The notes under the pieces were generated by a model, which had not been told where the DNA came from, ran no database searches, and saw nothing but the letters and a program-made list of their open reading frames with translations. From the NCBI GenBank assembly GCA_029339505.1, contig JAQISU010000210.1:12987501-13051500 (forward strand): a DNA stretch of 64,000 nucleotides, in the 5' to 3' direction. This DNA comes from Unio delphinus. Lineage: Eukaryota > Mollusca > Bivalvia > Unionida > Unionidae. Positions within the stretch are counted from its first letter, which is position 1; every line of letters starts with the position of its first letter. A program made the position numbers and the translations under genes. Below are positions 37,261 to 50,101 of this stretch, in pieces.

Positions 37261-38640
37261 TAACTCCTCCATATTATATTTTTTTAAAAATTACGTATAT
37301 ATATAGATATATACATATGACTTATCTATGCGAATCAGATGAAAGATCAGTGCTGGTGGTTGATGATAAGGTGGATCTTCAATCTCTTCATTCCCATGTA
37401 ATAAATTCTGTGTAAGTGTGTCAACGAATTCTGCGGACAGCATTTACAAATTGCACGGCGACGGAGCCTTATTCTACATCAGTGGTTACAATGTGGTATA
37501 GGATTTAGAGTAAAAACACTAGTGTGTATACACTGTTGCGGTAAAATATGCAGAGATGATGTGATATTACGATTTTATATAAATAATGTCAGTGAAAAAA
37601 TTAAATGAACCCCTGAAGATTACTTGTTTAGTTATGTAAGTGATAATTTAGACATATAATATTATTTTAAATGAGCCAAGAATTTTCAAATCATACCACC
37701 ATTTATAATTACGAAGCACCTCGTGTCGACTAAAAAAATACAGCTGATAATACTGGCTCTCACACACTGCCTGAAAAAAGATATCTTTGTCCCAACTTTA
37801 TATTTTCGAGACTTATTTTGGAAAAATTAAGGATGGTATTTTGATAGACCACAGTAACTTCAAAAAAGATGATAATTATTCAGAAATGTAGAAGCTGTTA
37901 CACAGAGCCAAAACAAAGGAATGAAGTTCAAAAATATAACAAAATATTTGCGAAGTTGTTGGTTAGATCAGTGAATACAGCAACTGGCGAATAATTAACA
38001 TTTCATTCAATAATCTCAGTAAGCAAACATGTAGATATATGCATGCCTTCGGTTCAACTTGTAGCAGAAAATACACAAACGTCCGCTGTCTCTAAATGAT
38101 TTAAGCAAACTTTTTAATATTGCGGAAACAATATATATATATTAATGTAGTCAGAATGATAATGCAAAAGGGAGATAATCACTGTCATTAATCCTCCTTC
38201 AGTAAGTTAAAGTAGTTACCTCCTTTTATACTGCCAATAACCTGAACAGATATAGGTATATGTGTTCGTCTGCAGAACAGTATGATATAGTGTTCGCGTC
38301 GTATCGGCACTATTTTAAGCCACTATGTATTTCTCAACCTACCATATATTGTTCAATCAACATAAGTATATATAGTTTTCGATCAACATCATTATTTACA
38401 ATTATATTCAAAAATACATTAACAGTCAATTCAATGAACAATCTGTTTTAAAAATAAAATCGTTAATAATGGTAGATCACAGATTATAGTCTACCTAAGA
38501 CGTAGTCTTCCTTTGCGACAAGCTATAACATTTTTCTTTTGGCATGATATACGCATCACATAAAAAGAATTTTAAAATGTTATTAAGTGTAAGTACGAAA
38601 TACTAATTTAATTGCTGAAAATAGTGGTTCAGCAGAATTT
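37260..38640. other. AT-rich stretch in block 2, nothing recognised
   Basis: No open frame with coding character, no shared segment detected with blocks 1 or 3, and no tandem repeat longer than short AT runs. Confidence 0.4.
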
Positions 38641-38654
38641 TACGGAAATAATTT

Positions 38655-38714
<60 letters not shown>

Positions 38715-39089
38715 TCTTGCTGATTCGAGCCTTAGCTTATTGATACAGCGGCTGATATTCGTACTAAAGGTAGGCAGTTTGAATAGACTATCCTTATCGG
38801 ATACTGGATCTCCATGTACGGTTATCTTATTCATGTTCATGTTGAGTTCACCTGTCATGGTTTCACCGAATTTTTCTATTATCAATTTTCGAATCATATC
38901 CGATACAGTTGAAATGAGAACACTAAGTTTAATGTTTCCTTTGCTGTCACATACGGTTATGTTGCTCTTGGTTACTCTATCAATTGTAACGATAATATCA
39001 TTTAATGAAAAATTACTCGTTTTTAACTTTCTTTGCTTATCCTGAAATACAAACATTTCGTTAGGATCCTCCTTTGTAAGATTTATCAA
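38640..39089 (-). CDS. Fibre-like structural protein of the Polinton-like element
   Basis: A 149-codon minus-strand frame starting MINLTKEDPNEMFVF at 39089. Residues about 80-115 read ETMTGELNMNMNKITVHGDP followed by VSDKDSL. This matches the GGTMTGDLNM..NKI..LGDP..DxDAV pattern of tail-fibre or attachment-type proteins in phages and in animal Polinton/adinto-like elements. The last ~20 codons are Tyr-Ile repeats read from an AT microsatellite (38658-38714) that has replaced the natural C-terminus. It lies in a row of minus-strand element genes. Probably a non-functional remnant despite being open. Confidence 0.55.
38658..38714. repeat. (AT)n microsatellite
   Basis: Truncates the fibre-like reading frame. 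Confidence 0.95.
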
Positions 39090-39137
39090 TTCGGATATTT
39101 TTGTTTCGTCTTGTTTTCACTCTAATGTCATATTAAG

Positions 39138-39458
39138 TCACTGTTTTTTTTTTTGTTTCGAGAGAGATCTTCCATAAATATATACGATTATATTTGAAGA
39201 TTTCTCTAAAAAGTGAATAATCGTGTAATCATTTCTGTGATGGTTATGTTCGATACGGTACTTTGCTGACCCATACGAATATTTAAAAAAACAACAAAAT
39301 TTTCCAAGAGGATTTAACGTGTATGCATTCAGGTGAGTTTCGGGTCTAGTGGAATTAAAGAGATTAATGATAGCGGTTTCAACACTGTTTGATCTGGACT
39401 GTAACTGATCTCTCATAAGAACACCTCTAAGGATGTTTTTATATTTTTTGGGCATCAT
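39138..39458 (-). CDS. Unrecognised element ORF (106 aa)
   Basis: Open minus-strand frame starting MMPKKYKNILRGVLMRDQLQ at 39458, ending in a basic SKQKKKQ. Composition is mixed and basic; no motif is recognised. It lies between the fibre-like ORF (39089-38640) and further minus-strand element remnants, in the same orientation, which is the main reason to consider it real. Confidence 0.35.
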   Translation of the reverse strand: MMPKKYKNILRGVLMRDQLQSRSNSVETAIINLFNSTRPETHLNAYTLNPLGKFCCFFKYSYGSAKYRIEHNHHRNDYTIIHFLEKSSNIIVYIYGRSLSKQKKKQ

Positions 39459-39509
39459 CTATTAAATCAAAAATTGGCATTGCTCTTATTCAATTGTATT
39501 TGGTAGTTT

Positions 39510-39745
39510 GTTTTCCTTACGAGTAAAACTCCCTGGAAGTCTTAAGCCTTTCTTGAACGTAAAACGACTACCCATTAGTCTCAGACCCTTTCCTTTTTGT
39601 ATCCTTGCAACTTTGCTATCTTTAGATTTATTACCTCCGCTGTTCCGAGAGCCCCGTTGCAGCAGACTTTACGACAGCAGGGTCAGCAGCAGCGATTCAT
39701 GCTGCTATAGCTGCAAGAACTGGAATTGACATGATGATGTGACAA
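39510..39745 (-). pseudogene. Possible small basic element protein, broken
   Basis: Minus-strand frames give SIPVLAAIAA and, beyond a stop and frame change, NSGGNKSKDSKVARIQKGKG and FTFKKGLRLPGSFTRK, a short Ala-rich then Arg/Lys-rich protein. Small basic minor-capsid or core proteins of this look occur in Polinton-like elements. The comparison is loose. Confidence 0.25.
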
Positions 39746-39849
39746 TTATAATATTAAGAGTGATCTATTTTTTTACAAATTGTCTACTGTTGCATCAATA
39801 ACTCTAACACTTTTTTAAAAAAAACGAAAATGTGAGATAGTGGAATTGC

Positions 39850-40480
39850 GAATCAAACGTTTATGATGGAACCCTTAAAATTTGATCGGCGTGTATAGAA
39901 TCCTAAAATGAAAGTATCATTCATCGACATTACTGCAGTGGTTTCTGCAGCTCCCGCAGCATGTATTACATTATCGGTAATTACGTTTTTACTATCAAGG
40001 TTATTATAAGTATCTTTAGCCCACGTCACTGATGGACCAGGTGATCCTGTATAGTTATCGGAATATCTATGCAGGCCTATTATCATTCTAGCAACATGAA
40101 AATCTTTTTGAATCGATTCGATATTTCTTCGATCAAACATATACTTAGCGATATCAAACAAAGCCATAATTCCTTTGTTAACAACACCAACCAGAAAATC
40201 ATTATATGCTGCTTCATCAGGTTAATAATTTCATATTCAAAGTTGATACATGCTTACGCGGGTAAGAAATATCCACATGTTACTTGAACTTTTAGAAGAA
40301 TTCTGCCTCGTTGATTTGGCTGTATTGCGTCATAAGAATAACAGTGATACTCACATACTGATTCATACTTAGGAACCGGTGCATCCATGTCAAATGCTGT
40401 GTCGGATACGTTTGAACATTTGTTTTTAACTGCGTTGACCTAAATCATGATCATCATGAATTTGGACAGGTAACACGATG
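39850..40480 (-). pseudogene. Structural-looking element gene, frameshifted
   Basis: Minus-strand reading: VKNKCSNVSDTAFDMDAPVP through YDAIQPNQRGRILLKVQVTC (about 40430-40260). After a stop and shift, an open 104-codon part (40167-39853) starts MALFDIAKYMFDRRNIESIQ and contains TGSPGPSVTWAKDTY and HAAGAAETTAVMSMND. Together about 200 residues read like real protein. I do not recognise the family. The location between fibre-like and other element genes suggests a virion-type protein. Confidence 0.4.
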
Positions 40481-40790
40481 ACCACGTCCTGCTATCAGAC
40501 TTTTGAAGGCTTTTGAAGGCTGCTACTTTCTGATTTGCGTGGTTTATTATGTTACTGAAATTATCAGGCATGGTTTCAGTACTTGATAGTTTAACTGGTT
40601 GCGGTTTTCGACGAAATAATCGTTTTAGTCTATCCTTAGCTGCATAAAAGGCCTTACTGTCAACATTACATATAACACCAGGATTTTAGTCACAGATAAC
40701 ATTAATAGCTTCTACCGATACATGTTCGATTGGAGCTGTTTAGTGAGCCATTCATGCAAATAACCCTTAAATAACATTACCAGGACCATC
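40480..40790 (-). pseudogene. Element gene remnant, basic
   Basis: Minus-strand reading EAINVICD, stop, NPGVICNVDSKAFYAAKDRL then KRLFRRKPQPVKLSSTETMP and NHANQKVAAFKSLQKS. Three stops lie in the upstream part. Not recognised; same strand and spacing as its neighbours. Confidence 0.35.
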
Positions 40791-41099
40791 GCCTAAGTCG
40801 CGTGATAGACAGTTATTTGTGAATGTGTTACTCTGACCTTTACAGGTCCACGGTGTCGTTGAAGTATGATCATGTTATTTGTTATCGTTATATCAAATCG
40901 CTGTTATAATATTCAACAAATTTATCTATAAGTTCCCGATATAAGCCAATGTCCATGATACTACCTTGACATAGTCGTTGACAAACTATCAGCTGCTTCA
41001 CTGAAATAGTTCCAGCTCATTTTCCTCCTATGGGAAATTCTAATCGTGCTATGTCGGAAAGAATATTATTTGGAGTGGCAATATGACCATTACTACCTA

Positions 41100-42430
41100 A
41101 TGCTTGGTATACAACTACCAATTGCACCTTGATTATCTTACGTTTATTCGTATTTTGTTTATAGTTGATCTACTTTTTCTGATGTCATACAATAATCTGG
41201 AACATACCTACTAATACTACTATTATTATGATGCATTTTAAAATTCAATTTACGAAACTCATCCTCATACAATTTTTTATGTTGTGACAAGACATCAGAC
41301 GGAACTGGAATCATCTGCAGTATGTTTAGTTAATTGATCATCATCCATATCTTTAATTGTTTCATATGCTCCAGAATTAAATTAGTAAATTAATGTTTGA
41401 AAATTTTTAAGAATTCTCTTTTCTTGTGGATTCTGCTGTTTTTGTTCTTTATTTAGTTTTGTTTGTTCTCGTATTATTTGCTATATTTCTTCTTAATATT
41501 GAACATACACCCGGTTTGATTAATCGATTCGGCAAACCGGGTGTATGTTCAATAAATGTATCATACTTTTTGTGTCGAAACGACGTTTTTAGTTTTAATT
41601 TTATAAAACATATCAGCCCAGTGTTCTAGACCGAAAACATATATAATTTTTGTCGATTGCGGTTAAAGCATCCGCAGTATATTTATTAAGTAATTCGTTG
41701 ACTATTTCTTCATCAGTATTTTTCTCTTTAATAATAGGTTTTTGCTAGTTGAGGCATTCGATCAGGAAGACATTGCTATCATTATTAAATACTTTCAGCT
41801 ATTTTTTTTAAGTTTAGGAAGAAGATGTTTAGTTTTTACAGAAACAGGTTTGAAAAGTTGTTGAGAAAGTTTGCATTTTCAACCTGAGATTCCTGGCATT
41901 TTTGCATTTTCTCCTGGCAGAAATACGGACTGGCTTAAATTTCTTATTTACATCTAATCTCTCACGGGCTATCCGACTGTTTTACGCTTCACCACCCTTT
42001 ACTGATATAATAATGATTAAATTTAAAGCATAAGAATGTGCGTGACTTAGATAAGAGATCATTTGGTAATCTCACGCGGATACTGTAAGAAATATTCAAC
42101 ACAATTTAGTCACAAAAATAAATAACTCTAAAAGAGCCTCTTGTAGAGCAACTCTCGGTAAGTCAGAGACTTTGATTTGGCGAACATTTGTTTGTTTGTC
42201 TTTAGTTTTGTAAGAAGCCTTAGTTTAGCAAATGTGACCTTAACAAATTAGGTCTGCTAGCCCTCCCTTCTGATGTATGTCATTGTTAAATCTTGCAAAT
42301 TTAAAAAACGTTTTATCAGCGTCTGTTATAAAATATGCATTTTAAATACAATGATTGTCGTGCTCTCTGTAGTTATCATAATCAATTATTACCTGAATTA
42401 CTCGCCTGCAGGGCAACTTAAGGCCAGCCT
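41100..42430 (-). pseudogene. Block 2 copy of the MVGEAISN and MASYKNEKK genes, degenerate
   Basis: Matches 14550-15450 (block 1) and 54060-55740 (block 3). It includes the ATTTGGCGAACAT and AAGAAGCC(A/T)TA segments that contain the start of the MASYKNEKK ORF near 42225. Frames are broken throughout. A perfect inverted repeat lies inside at 41497-41554. Confidence 0.5.
41497..41554. repeat. Perfect inverted repeat, 22-bp arms, 14-base loop
   Basis: Arms 41497-41518 and 41533-41554 are exact reverse complements; the core reads ACATACACCCGGTTTG. The loop contains AATCGATT. In RNA or single-stranded DNA this would form a strong hairpin. Confidence 0.95.
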
Positions 42431-42450
42431 AAACGGGTTCTAAGTGATTA

Positions 42451-42456
<6 letters not shown>

Positions 42457-42529
<73 letters not shown>
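42457..42529. repeat. (AT)n microsatellite
   Basis: Pure AT run marking the border between element block 2 and the 5' flank of copy 3. Confidence 0.95.
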
Positions 42530-42530
<1 letters not shown>

Positions 42531-42599
42531 GGTAATAATAAATATAGCGTTCTTGGTTACAAACATATTCTTTGTATAATCGTTGCACTGTAGCCTCAA

Positions 42600-43038
42600 A
42601 ATTTGCGTTTATAGCTTTGTGTAATCATTAAAACTAAATCCTTAGTAGTCGGGTTACTACATCATGATTATGCATATATTTGAAGTGCATACATATATTT
42701 CGTTGCACTCGATAACATGTTCTTGGAATTAACATGATTATTAATGTCCTTGTCCGGTAAAGGTTGATGTCGACAAATTGATAATGATAACCAGTCTATG
42801 TATACAATATGAGTACTATTTATAACTATAAAAATACTTATGTGCTAATACTAATTTGGCAAACTTATTTCCACTATTTTAGAAAGATATGGTAGGTAAT
42901 GCAATTAAGAGTTGATCAGACAAAATTTCGAGCACATTGTATAACTCATTTGATAACATTCTGCTTGATAATTTATATAGTTTTCATAACGGTACATGCT
43001 ATGACAGTTCAGTTATGACATGAAAGTACCAGAAAATT
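42600..43038 (+). promoter_or_regulatory. 5' flank of copy 3, paralogous to 16000-16570
   Basis: Close match to the copy 2 upstream region (phrases AACTAAATCCTTAGTAGTC and GAAAGATATGGTAGGTAATG), but it breaks off at 43038 before the exon and is followed by the first 2.4 kb repeat unit. It is the left edge of the tandem array. Confidence 0.5.
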
Positions 43039-43549
43039 ACACATTACCCAAACGGACCTTAACGGCAACTATTAACTTAAGAGAAGGCTTAGATTAGACT
43101 GAAATGCCATGCTTTGTACCAAAGTCCTAATAAGTGGATGACTGACTTAAGAAATTCTGTACATGGAGGAAAAAATCATAGCTTCACTTGATACTTTTCT
43201 AGAAGATACCCCCTTTTTCATATGACGAAAGATCTTAATATAACTATGGCATGAAGTTTTAGTTATTCAACTAAAATTAATTGTATAAACAAGTGGTTTA
43301 GAATGTACAGCACCTGTTAAAAAAATTTGCGTTTTCTTTGCAAATTTGAAATGGTATCGCTACTTAATTTTGTGCAATTCCTAAACAAGTGTTGATATAC
43401 TTCAGGTACAAATGATTTGTTCCATATTATACAGTAATTATAGGTATTGAGATATAATAATAACCAGTTCTGAGAATATTTTTACTTTATAATAATATAA
43501 AAAATTGCTCTCTAGGACATCTCAATTTTAATTAATCTCAATGTTAATT

Positions 43550-43620
43550 AATCTCAATGTTAATTAATGTTAATGTTAATTAATCTCAATGTTAATTAAT
43601 GTTAATGTTAATTAATGTTT
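43550..43620. repeat. AATGTTAATTA short tandem array
   Basis: TTAATTAATCTCAATG and TTAATTAATGTTAATG phrases alternate. The same array is present in all units with different copy number (46010-46030 single, 48380-48470 and 50790-50860 multiple). Confidence 0.85.
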
Positions 43621-43909
43621 CCCACAATGACGTAAATACAGATATACTTATTTTACTTGAAAATAAGGAGAGAGTACTAACCTGATATGTATGATAAAGT
43701 AACATTGAATTTTAGTTGTGTGGAATATGGTATCCTGCTTGCACTACCTACATTGCAATTCTTCTACACCTCTCCCCATCTGTAACAAATAACTTCTTTT
43801 TTTAGTATTTTGAACTGTCACATCTTCTCATTCTAAATTGTCTCTCGTCCTTCCTGACTCACTCGTACCTTTCAACGCAATCGCTTTTCCTTTTCTACAT
43901 TTATACAGG

Positions 43910-44140
<231 letters not shown>

Positions 44141-44612
44141 TGAACAACATCGCTTGCAGAAACTTTACAAATATACATTACCCCACAGTAGAGGAAGCCT
44201 CCCTCCAAACGATGTTGTAATTGTAAATGAAGACATGTACCTATATTTTACTCTCTGAGACCAAAACGATATTGATCTACAGATTTAACTATCAGTATGA
44301 ACATCTATAAACGATGCACACTAACACACAAAGAAAACGTTTACTTCCACCAATCTATCTACCTCTCTATCCGTACAGACGGTTATATATTTTGCAGACT
44401 CCCTATGGTATATTTGTGGCAAATATATACCTTGTGAGATGAACAGCAAATGTATAATGTCATTTGTTGATCTTGATTGATATAATTGCAAACATGCTGC
44501 TAATATTAAATCGGAACGGAAGCAAGGCGTTATTCTCTTTCAGTTTAATTTATGGTACGTCCACAAAGGCAGTTATATATTATATATTGAATCTTCACAA
44601 TCTTGTTGTGAT

Positions 44613-44626
44613 ATAGATATAGATAT

Positions 44627-44671
<45 letters not shown>
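44613..44671. repeat. GATATA/(AT)n microsatellite, unit A
   Basis: Short GATATA repeats passing into pure AT, directly after TTGTTGTGATA. The other units have AT or AAT repeats at this spot. Confidence 0.95.
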
Positions 44672-44674
<3 letters not shown>

Positions 44675-45234
44675 AACTGACTAACAACATAGCTAAAGTG
44701 GACTAACTACCCGAATCACTTTCGACTTTCATTGAGTTTTTTTTTGAAAGGCAAATAAAAGAGTAAAAAACATATACAAGATAAACACTTAATAAAATCA
44801 TTTAGGTATGAAAAAGACCCGTTAAGAAAGGAAATTGCTTAGCCTTCTTAGATAACTTACTGAATCCAGTGCACCTGAAAGGACTGGTATTCGTTATCTG
44901 ACGTGTCTTTTGTTTATATATAAATACGTATATAATGGTAATAATAAATATATCGTTCTTGGCTAACAACATATTCATTGTATAATTGTTGTACTGTAGC
45001 CTCAAAATTTGCGTTGATAGCTTTGTGTAATCATTAAAACTAAATCCTTAGTAGTCAGGTTACTACAGCATGATTACGTATATACGTATATATTTGAAGT
45101 GCATTCATTTATTTTATTTGCAATCAATAACATTTTCTTGGAATTAACATGATTAGCAATGTCCTTGTTTGGTAAGATAAAAACTTTTAGGATTGGCACA
45201 TGCGAATTTCGTATTGATTATTTTACTTTGGGAT

Positions 45235-45242
45235 TACGTCAG
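45235..45242 (+). promoter_or_regulatory. CRE/ATF-like site TTACGTCA upstream of exon 1a
   Basis: TTACGTCA, the reverse complement of TGACGTAA, ends 92 bases before the ATG of exon 1a. The identical octamer lies at almost the same distance (93) before exons 1b and 1c. ATF/CREB-type binding is an inference from motif identity. Confidence 0.4.
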
Positions 45243-45333
45243 ATATTCTGTGTCTTCTTTACATTATCCGTTGTATAACTTAGAATAGAAAAGAAGCCGT
45301 GTTGTTCGCATCAATACGTCTGAGACCAGAAAG

Positions 45334-45376
45334 ATGATTTTATACGCTTTTTTGCAAATTTTTATCTTAGTACAAG
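45334..45376 (+). CDS. CYYR1-like copy 3, candidate first exon 1a (signal peptide)
   Basis: ATG at 45334, peptide MILYAFLQIFILVQ plus one base, donor GTAGGT at 45377. Same length (43 nt) and phase 1 as exon 1 of copy 2. This version has lost the Cys and Pro found in the others (CAMLP becomes YAFLQ), but it is still hydrophobic and would join exon 2 at 51606 in frame. Whether it is used is unknown; it could be a duplicate relic. Confidence 0.55.
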
Positions 45377-46326
45377 GTAGGTAATTTAAAATAGTAATAT
45401 TATATTCTCTCCCTCTCTATAGTTCATAATATTCCCAAACGCGACACATTAGACTGTCCAAAATATTTACTAAACGGTCTAATCTGTTTATATTAATTGA
45501 CATTACAGAAAGAACAACATCATATGCATCGTTTAAGACACATCACCCATACGGACCTTAACGGCAACTATTAAGAGAAAGGCTTAGATTAGACTAAAAT
45601 GCCATGCTTTGTACCAAAGTTCTAATACGCGGATGACTTACTTAAGAAATTTTGTGATTGGAGGCAAAAATCATAGCTTTACGTGATACTTATTTGGAAG
45701 ATACCACCTTTTTCACATGATGAAAGATCTTAATATAACTATGGCTTGAAGTTTTAGTTATTCAACTAAAATTAATTGTATAAACAAGTGGTTTAGAATA
45801 TGCAGTACCTATTAAAAAAATTTGCGTTTTCTTTGCAAATTTGAAAAGGTATCGCTACTTAATTTTGTGCAATTCCTAAACAAGTTTTGATATACTTCAG
45901 GTACAAATGACTTGTTCCAGATTCTACCGTAATTATAGGTATTCAAATACAAGAATGAACTGTTTTGTGAATATTTTTACTTTATAAAAATATAAATAAT
46001 TGCTCTCTAGGACATCTCAATGTTAATTAATGTTTCCCACAATGACGTAAATACAGATATACTTCTTTTACTTGAAACTTTGGAGAGGGTACTAACATGA
46101 TATGTATGATACAGTAACTTTAAATTTTAGTTGTGTGGAATATTTTATCCTGCTTGCACTACTTACATTGCAATTCCTTTACACTTCTCCCCATCTGTAA
46201 CAAAAAACTTCTTTTTTTTAGTATTTTTAATTGTCACATCTTCTCATTCTAAATTGTCTCTCGCCTTCCTGACTCACTCGTTCCTTTAACGCAATTGCTT
46301 TTCCTTTTCTACATTAATACATTCAT

Positions 46327-46462
<136 letters not shown>

Positions 46463-47194
46463 CATGAACAGCATCGCTTGCATAAACTTTACAAATATAT
46501 ATTACCCCACGGTAGAGGAAGCCTCCCTCCAAACTATGTTGTAATTTTAAATGAAGACATGTACCTATATTTTACTCTCTGAGAACAAAACAATATTGAT
46601 CTACAGATTTACCTATCAGTATGAACATCTAGAAACGATGCACACTAATACAAAAAGAAAACGTTTACTTCCACCGATCTATCTACCTCTCTATCCGTAC
46701 AGACGGTTATATATTTTGCAGACACCCTATTATATATTTGTAGCAAATATATACCTTGTGAGATGAACAGCAAATGCATAATGTCATTTGTTGATCTTGA
46801 TCGATATAATTGCAAACATGTTGCTCACATTAAATCGGAATGGAAGCCAGGCGTTATGCTCTTTCAGTTTAATTCATGGTACGTCCACAAAGGCAGTTAT
46901 ATATTATACATTGAATCTTCACAAACTTGTTGTGATAATAATAATAAACTGACTACCAACATAGCTAAAGTGGACTAACTACCCGAATCGCTTTCGACTT
47001 CCATTAAGTATTTTTTTTTGAAAGGCAAATAAAAAAGTAAAAAACATATACAACATAAACACTTAAAGAAATTCATTTGGGTATGAAAAAGACCCGTTAA
47101 GAAAGGAAATTGCTTAATTGCTTAGCCTTCTTAGATAACATACTGAATCCAGTGCACCTGAAAGGACTTGCATTCGTCATCTGACGTGTCTATC

Positions 47195-47308
<114 letters not shown>

Positions 47309-47595
47309 GTAATAATAATATATCGTTCTTGGTTACAAACAAATTCTTTGTATAATCGCTGTACTGTAGCCTCAAAATTTGCCTTGATAGCGTTGTGTAA
47401 TCATTAAAATTAAATACTTAGTAGTCAGGTTACTACAGCATGAATACGTATATATTTGAAGTGCATACATTTATTTTCTTTGCAATCAACAACATTTTCT
47501 TGGAATTAACATGATTAGTAATGTCTTGGTTTGGTAAGATAAAAACTTTTAGGATTGGCACATGCGGAATACGTATTGATTATTTTACTTTGGGA

Positions 47596-47603
47596 TTACG
47601 TCA
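47596..47603 (+). promoter_or_regulatory. CRE/ATF-like site TTACGTCA upstream of exon 1b
   Basis: Same octamer, ending 93 bases before the ATG at 47696. Confidence 0.4.
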
Positions 47604-47695
47604 GATGTTCTGTGTCTTCTTTACATTATCCGTTGTATAACTTAGAATAGAAAAGAAGCCGTGTTGTTCGCATCAATACGTCTGAGACCAGAAAG

Positions 47696-47738
47696 ATGAT
47701 TTTATGCGCTAATTTGCCGATTTTTATCTTAGTACAAG
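47696..47738 (+). CDS. CYYR1-like copy 3, candidate first exon 1b (signal peptide)
   Basis: ATG at 47696, peptide MILCANLPIFILVQ plus one base, donor GTAGGT at 47739. Keeps the Cys at position 4 and LP at 7-8 seen in copy 2, with Asn at position 6. Length and phase are identical to the other first exons, so it can splice in frame to exon 2 at 51606. Confidence 0.58.
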
Positions 47739-48772
47739 GTAGGTAATTTAAAATAGTAATATTATATTCCCTCCCTCTCTATAGTCCATAATATTCCCAA
47801 ACGCGACACATTGGACTGTCCAAAATATTTACTAAACGGTCTAATTTGTTTATATTAATTGACATTACAGAAATAACAACATAATATGCATCGTTTAAGA
47901 CACATTACCCAAACGGATCTTAACGGCAACTATTAAGAGATGGGCGCCTATTAGACTGAAATGCCATGCTTTGTACCAAGGTCCTAATAACTGGATGACT
48001 GACTTAAGAAATTCTGTGATTGGAGGCAAAAATCATAGCTTCACGTGATACTTTTTTGGAAGATACCACCTTTTTCACATCATGAAAGACCTTAATATAA
48101 CTATGGCTTGAAGTGTTATTTATTCAACTAAGATTAATTGTATAAACAAGTGGTTTAGAATATGCAGTACCTATAAAAAAAAATTTGCGTTTTCTGTGCA
48201 AATTTGAAAAGGTTTTGCTACTGAATTTTGTGCAATTCCTAAACAAGTTTTGATATACTTCAGGTACTAATGACTTGTTCCAGATTCTACCGTAATTATA
48301 GGTATTAAACTACAAGAATAAACTGTTTTGTGAATATTTTTACTTTATAATAATATAAGGAATTGCTCTCTAGGAAATCTCAATGTTAATTAATCTCAAT
48401 GTTAATTAATGTTAATGTTAATTAATGTTAATGTTAATTAATCTCAATGTTAATTAATCTCAATGTTAATTAATGTTTCCCACAATGACGTAAATACAGA
48501 TATAATTCTTTTACTTCAAACTGAGGAGAGGGTACTATAGGTGACATGTATGATAAATAACATTGAATTTTAGTTGTGTGGAATATGCTATCCTGCTTGC
48601 ACTAGCTATATTACAATTATTCTACATCTCTCTCCATCTGTAACAAATAACTTTTTTTATTTTAGAATTTTGATTGTCACATCTTCTCATTCTGAATTGT
48701 CTCTCGTCTTTCCTGACTCACTCGTTCCTTTCAACGCAATTGCTTTTCCTTTCCTACATTTATACATTCATA

Positions 48773-48870
48773 TACACACACACATACATACATACATACA
48801 TACATACATACATACATACATACATACATACATACATACATACATACATACATACATACATACATACATA
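48773..48870. repeat. (CA)n-(ACAT)n microsatellite, unit C
   Basis: Short CA run then an ACAT array. Confidence 0.95.
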
Positions 48871-49287
48871 GAGGAAGCCTCCCCCCAAACTGTGATGTAA
48901 TTGTAAATGAAGACATGTACATATCTTTTACTCTCTGAGACCAAAACGATATTGATCTACAGATTTACCTATCAGTATGAACATCTAGAAACGATGCACA
49001 ATAACACTGAAAGAAAACTTTTACTTCCACTAATCTATCTACCTCTCTCTCCGTACAGACGGTTATATATTTTGCAGACACCCTATGGTATATTTGTGGC
49101 AAATATATACGTTGTGAGATGAACAGCAAATGTATAATGTCATTTGTTGATCTTGATTGATATAATTGCAAACATGTTGCTCACATTAAATCGGAACGTA
49201 AGCCAGGCGTTATGCTCTTTCAGTTTAATTTATGGTACGTAAACAAAGGCAGTTATATATTATATATTGAATCTTCACAAACTTGTT

Positions 49288-49289
<2 letters not shown>

Positions 49290-49365
<76 letters not shown>
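49290..49365. repeat. (AT)n microsatellite, unit C
   Basis: Pure AT after TTGTTGTGATA. Confidence 0.95.
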
Positions 49366-49368
<3 letters not shown>

Positions 49369-49605
49369 AACTGACTACTAACATAGCTAAAGTGAACTAA
49401 CTACCCGAAACGCTTTCGACTTTCATTGAGTTTTTTTTGAAAGGCAAATAAAAAAGTAAAAAACATATACAAGATAAACACTTAAAGAAATTCATTTGGG
49501 TATGAAAAAGACGCGTCAAGAAAGGAAATTGTTTAGCCTTCATAGATAACATACTGAATCCAGTGCACCTGAAAGGACTGGTATTCGCCATCTGACGTGT
49601 CTTTC

Positions 49606-49610
<5 letters not shown>

Positions 49611-49702
<92 letters not shown>

Positions 49703-49710
49703 CATATATA
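49611..49710. repeat. (AT)n microsatellite with CATATA end, unit C
   Basis: Pure AT followed by three CATATA-type variants. Confidence 0.95.
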
Positions 49711-50001
49711 ATGGTAATAATAAATATATCTTTCTTGGTTACAAACATATTCTTAGTATAATCGTTCTACTGTAGCCTAAAAATTTGCGTTTATAGCTTT
49801 GTGTAATAATTAAAACTAAATCCTTAGTAGTCAGGTTACTACAGCATTATTACGTATATATTTGAAGTGCATACGTATATTTTCTTTTCAATCAATAACA
49901 TTTTCTTGGAATTAACATGATTAGTAATCTCCTTGTTTGGTAAGATAAAAACTTTTAGGATTGGCACATGCGGAATACGTATTGATTATTTTACTTTGGG
50001 A

Positions 50002-50009
50002 TTACGTCA
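50002..50009 (+). promoter_or_regulatory. CRE/ATF-like site TTACGTCA upstream of exon 1c
   Basis: Same octamer, ending 93 bases before the ATG at 50102. Confidence 0.4.
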
Positions 50010-50101
50010 GATATTCTGTGTCTTCTTTACATTATCCGCTGCACAACTTAGAACAGAGAAGAAGCCGTGTTGTTCGCATGAATACCTCTGAGACCAGAAA
50101 G

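Noticed and set aside
46763..46978. 71-codon frame ending in QTCCD with some likeness to the Cys-rich exon
   Set aside because: Only two adjacent Cys, no AGEYC or YGCC signature, no fitting splice sites, and the frame is not kept equally in all 2.4 kb units.
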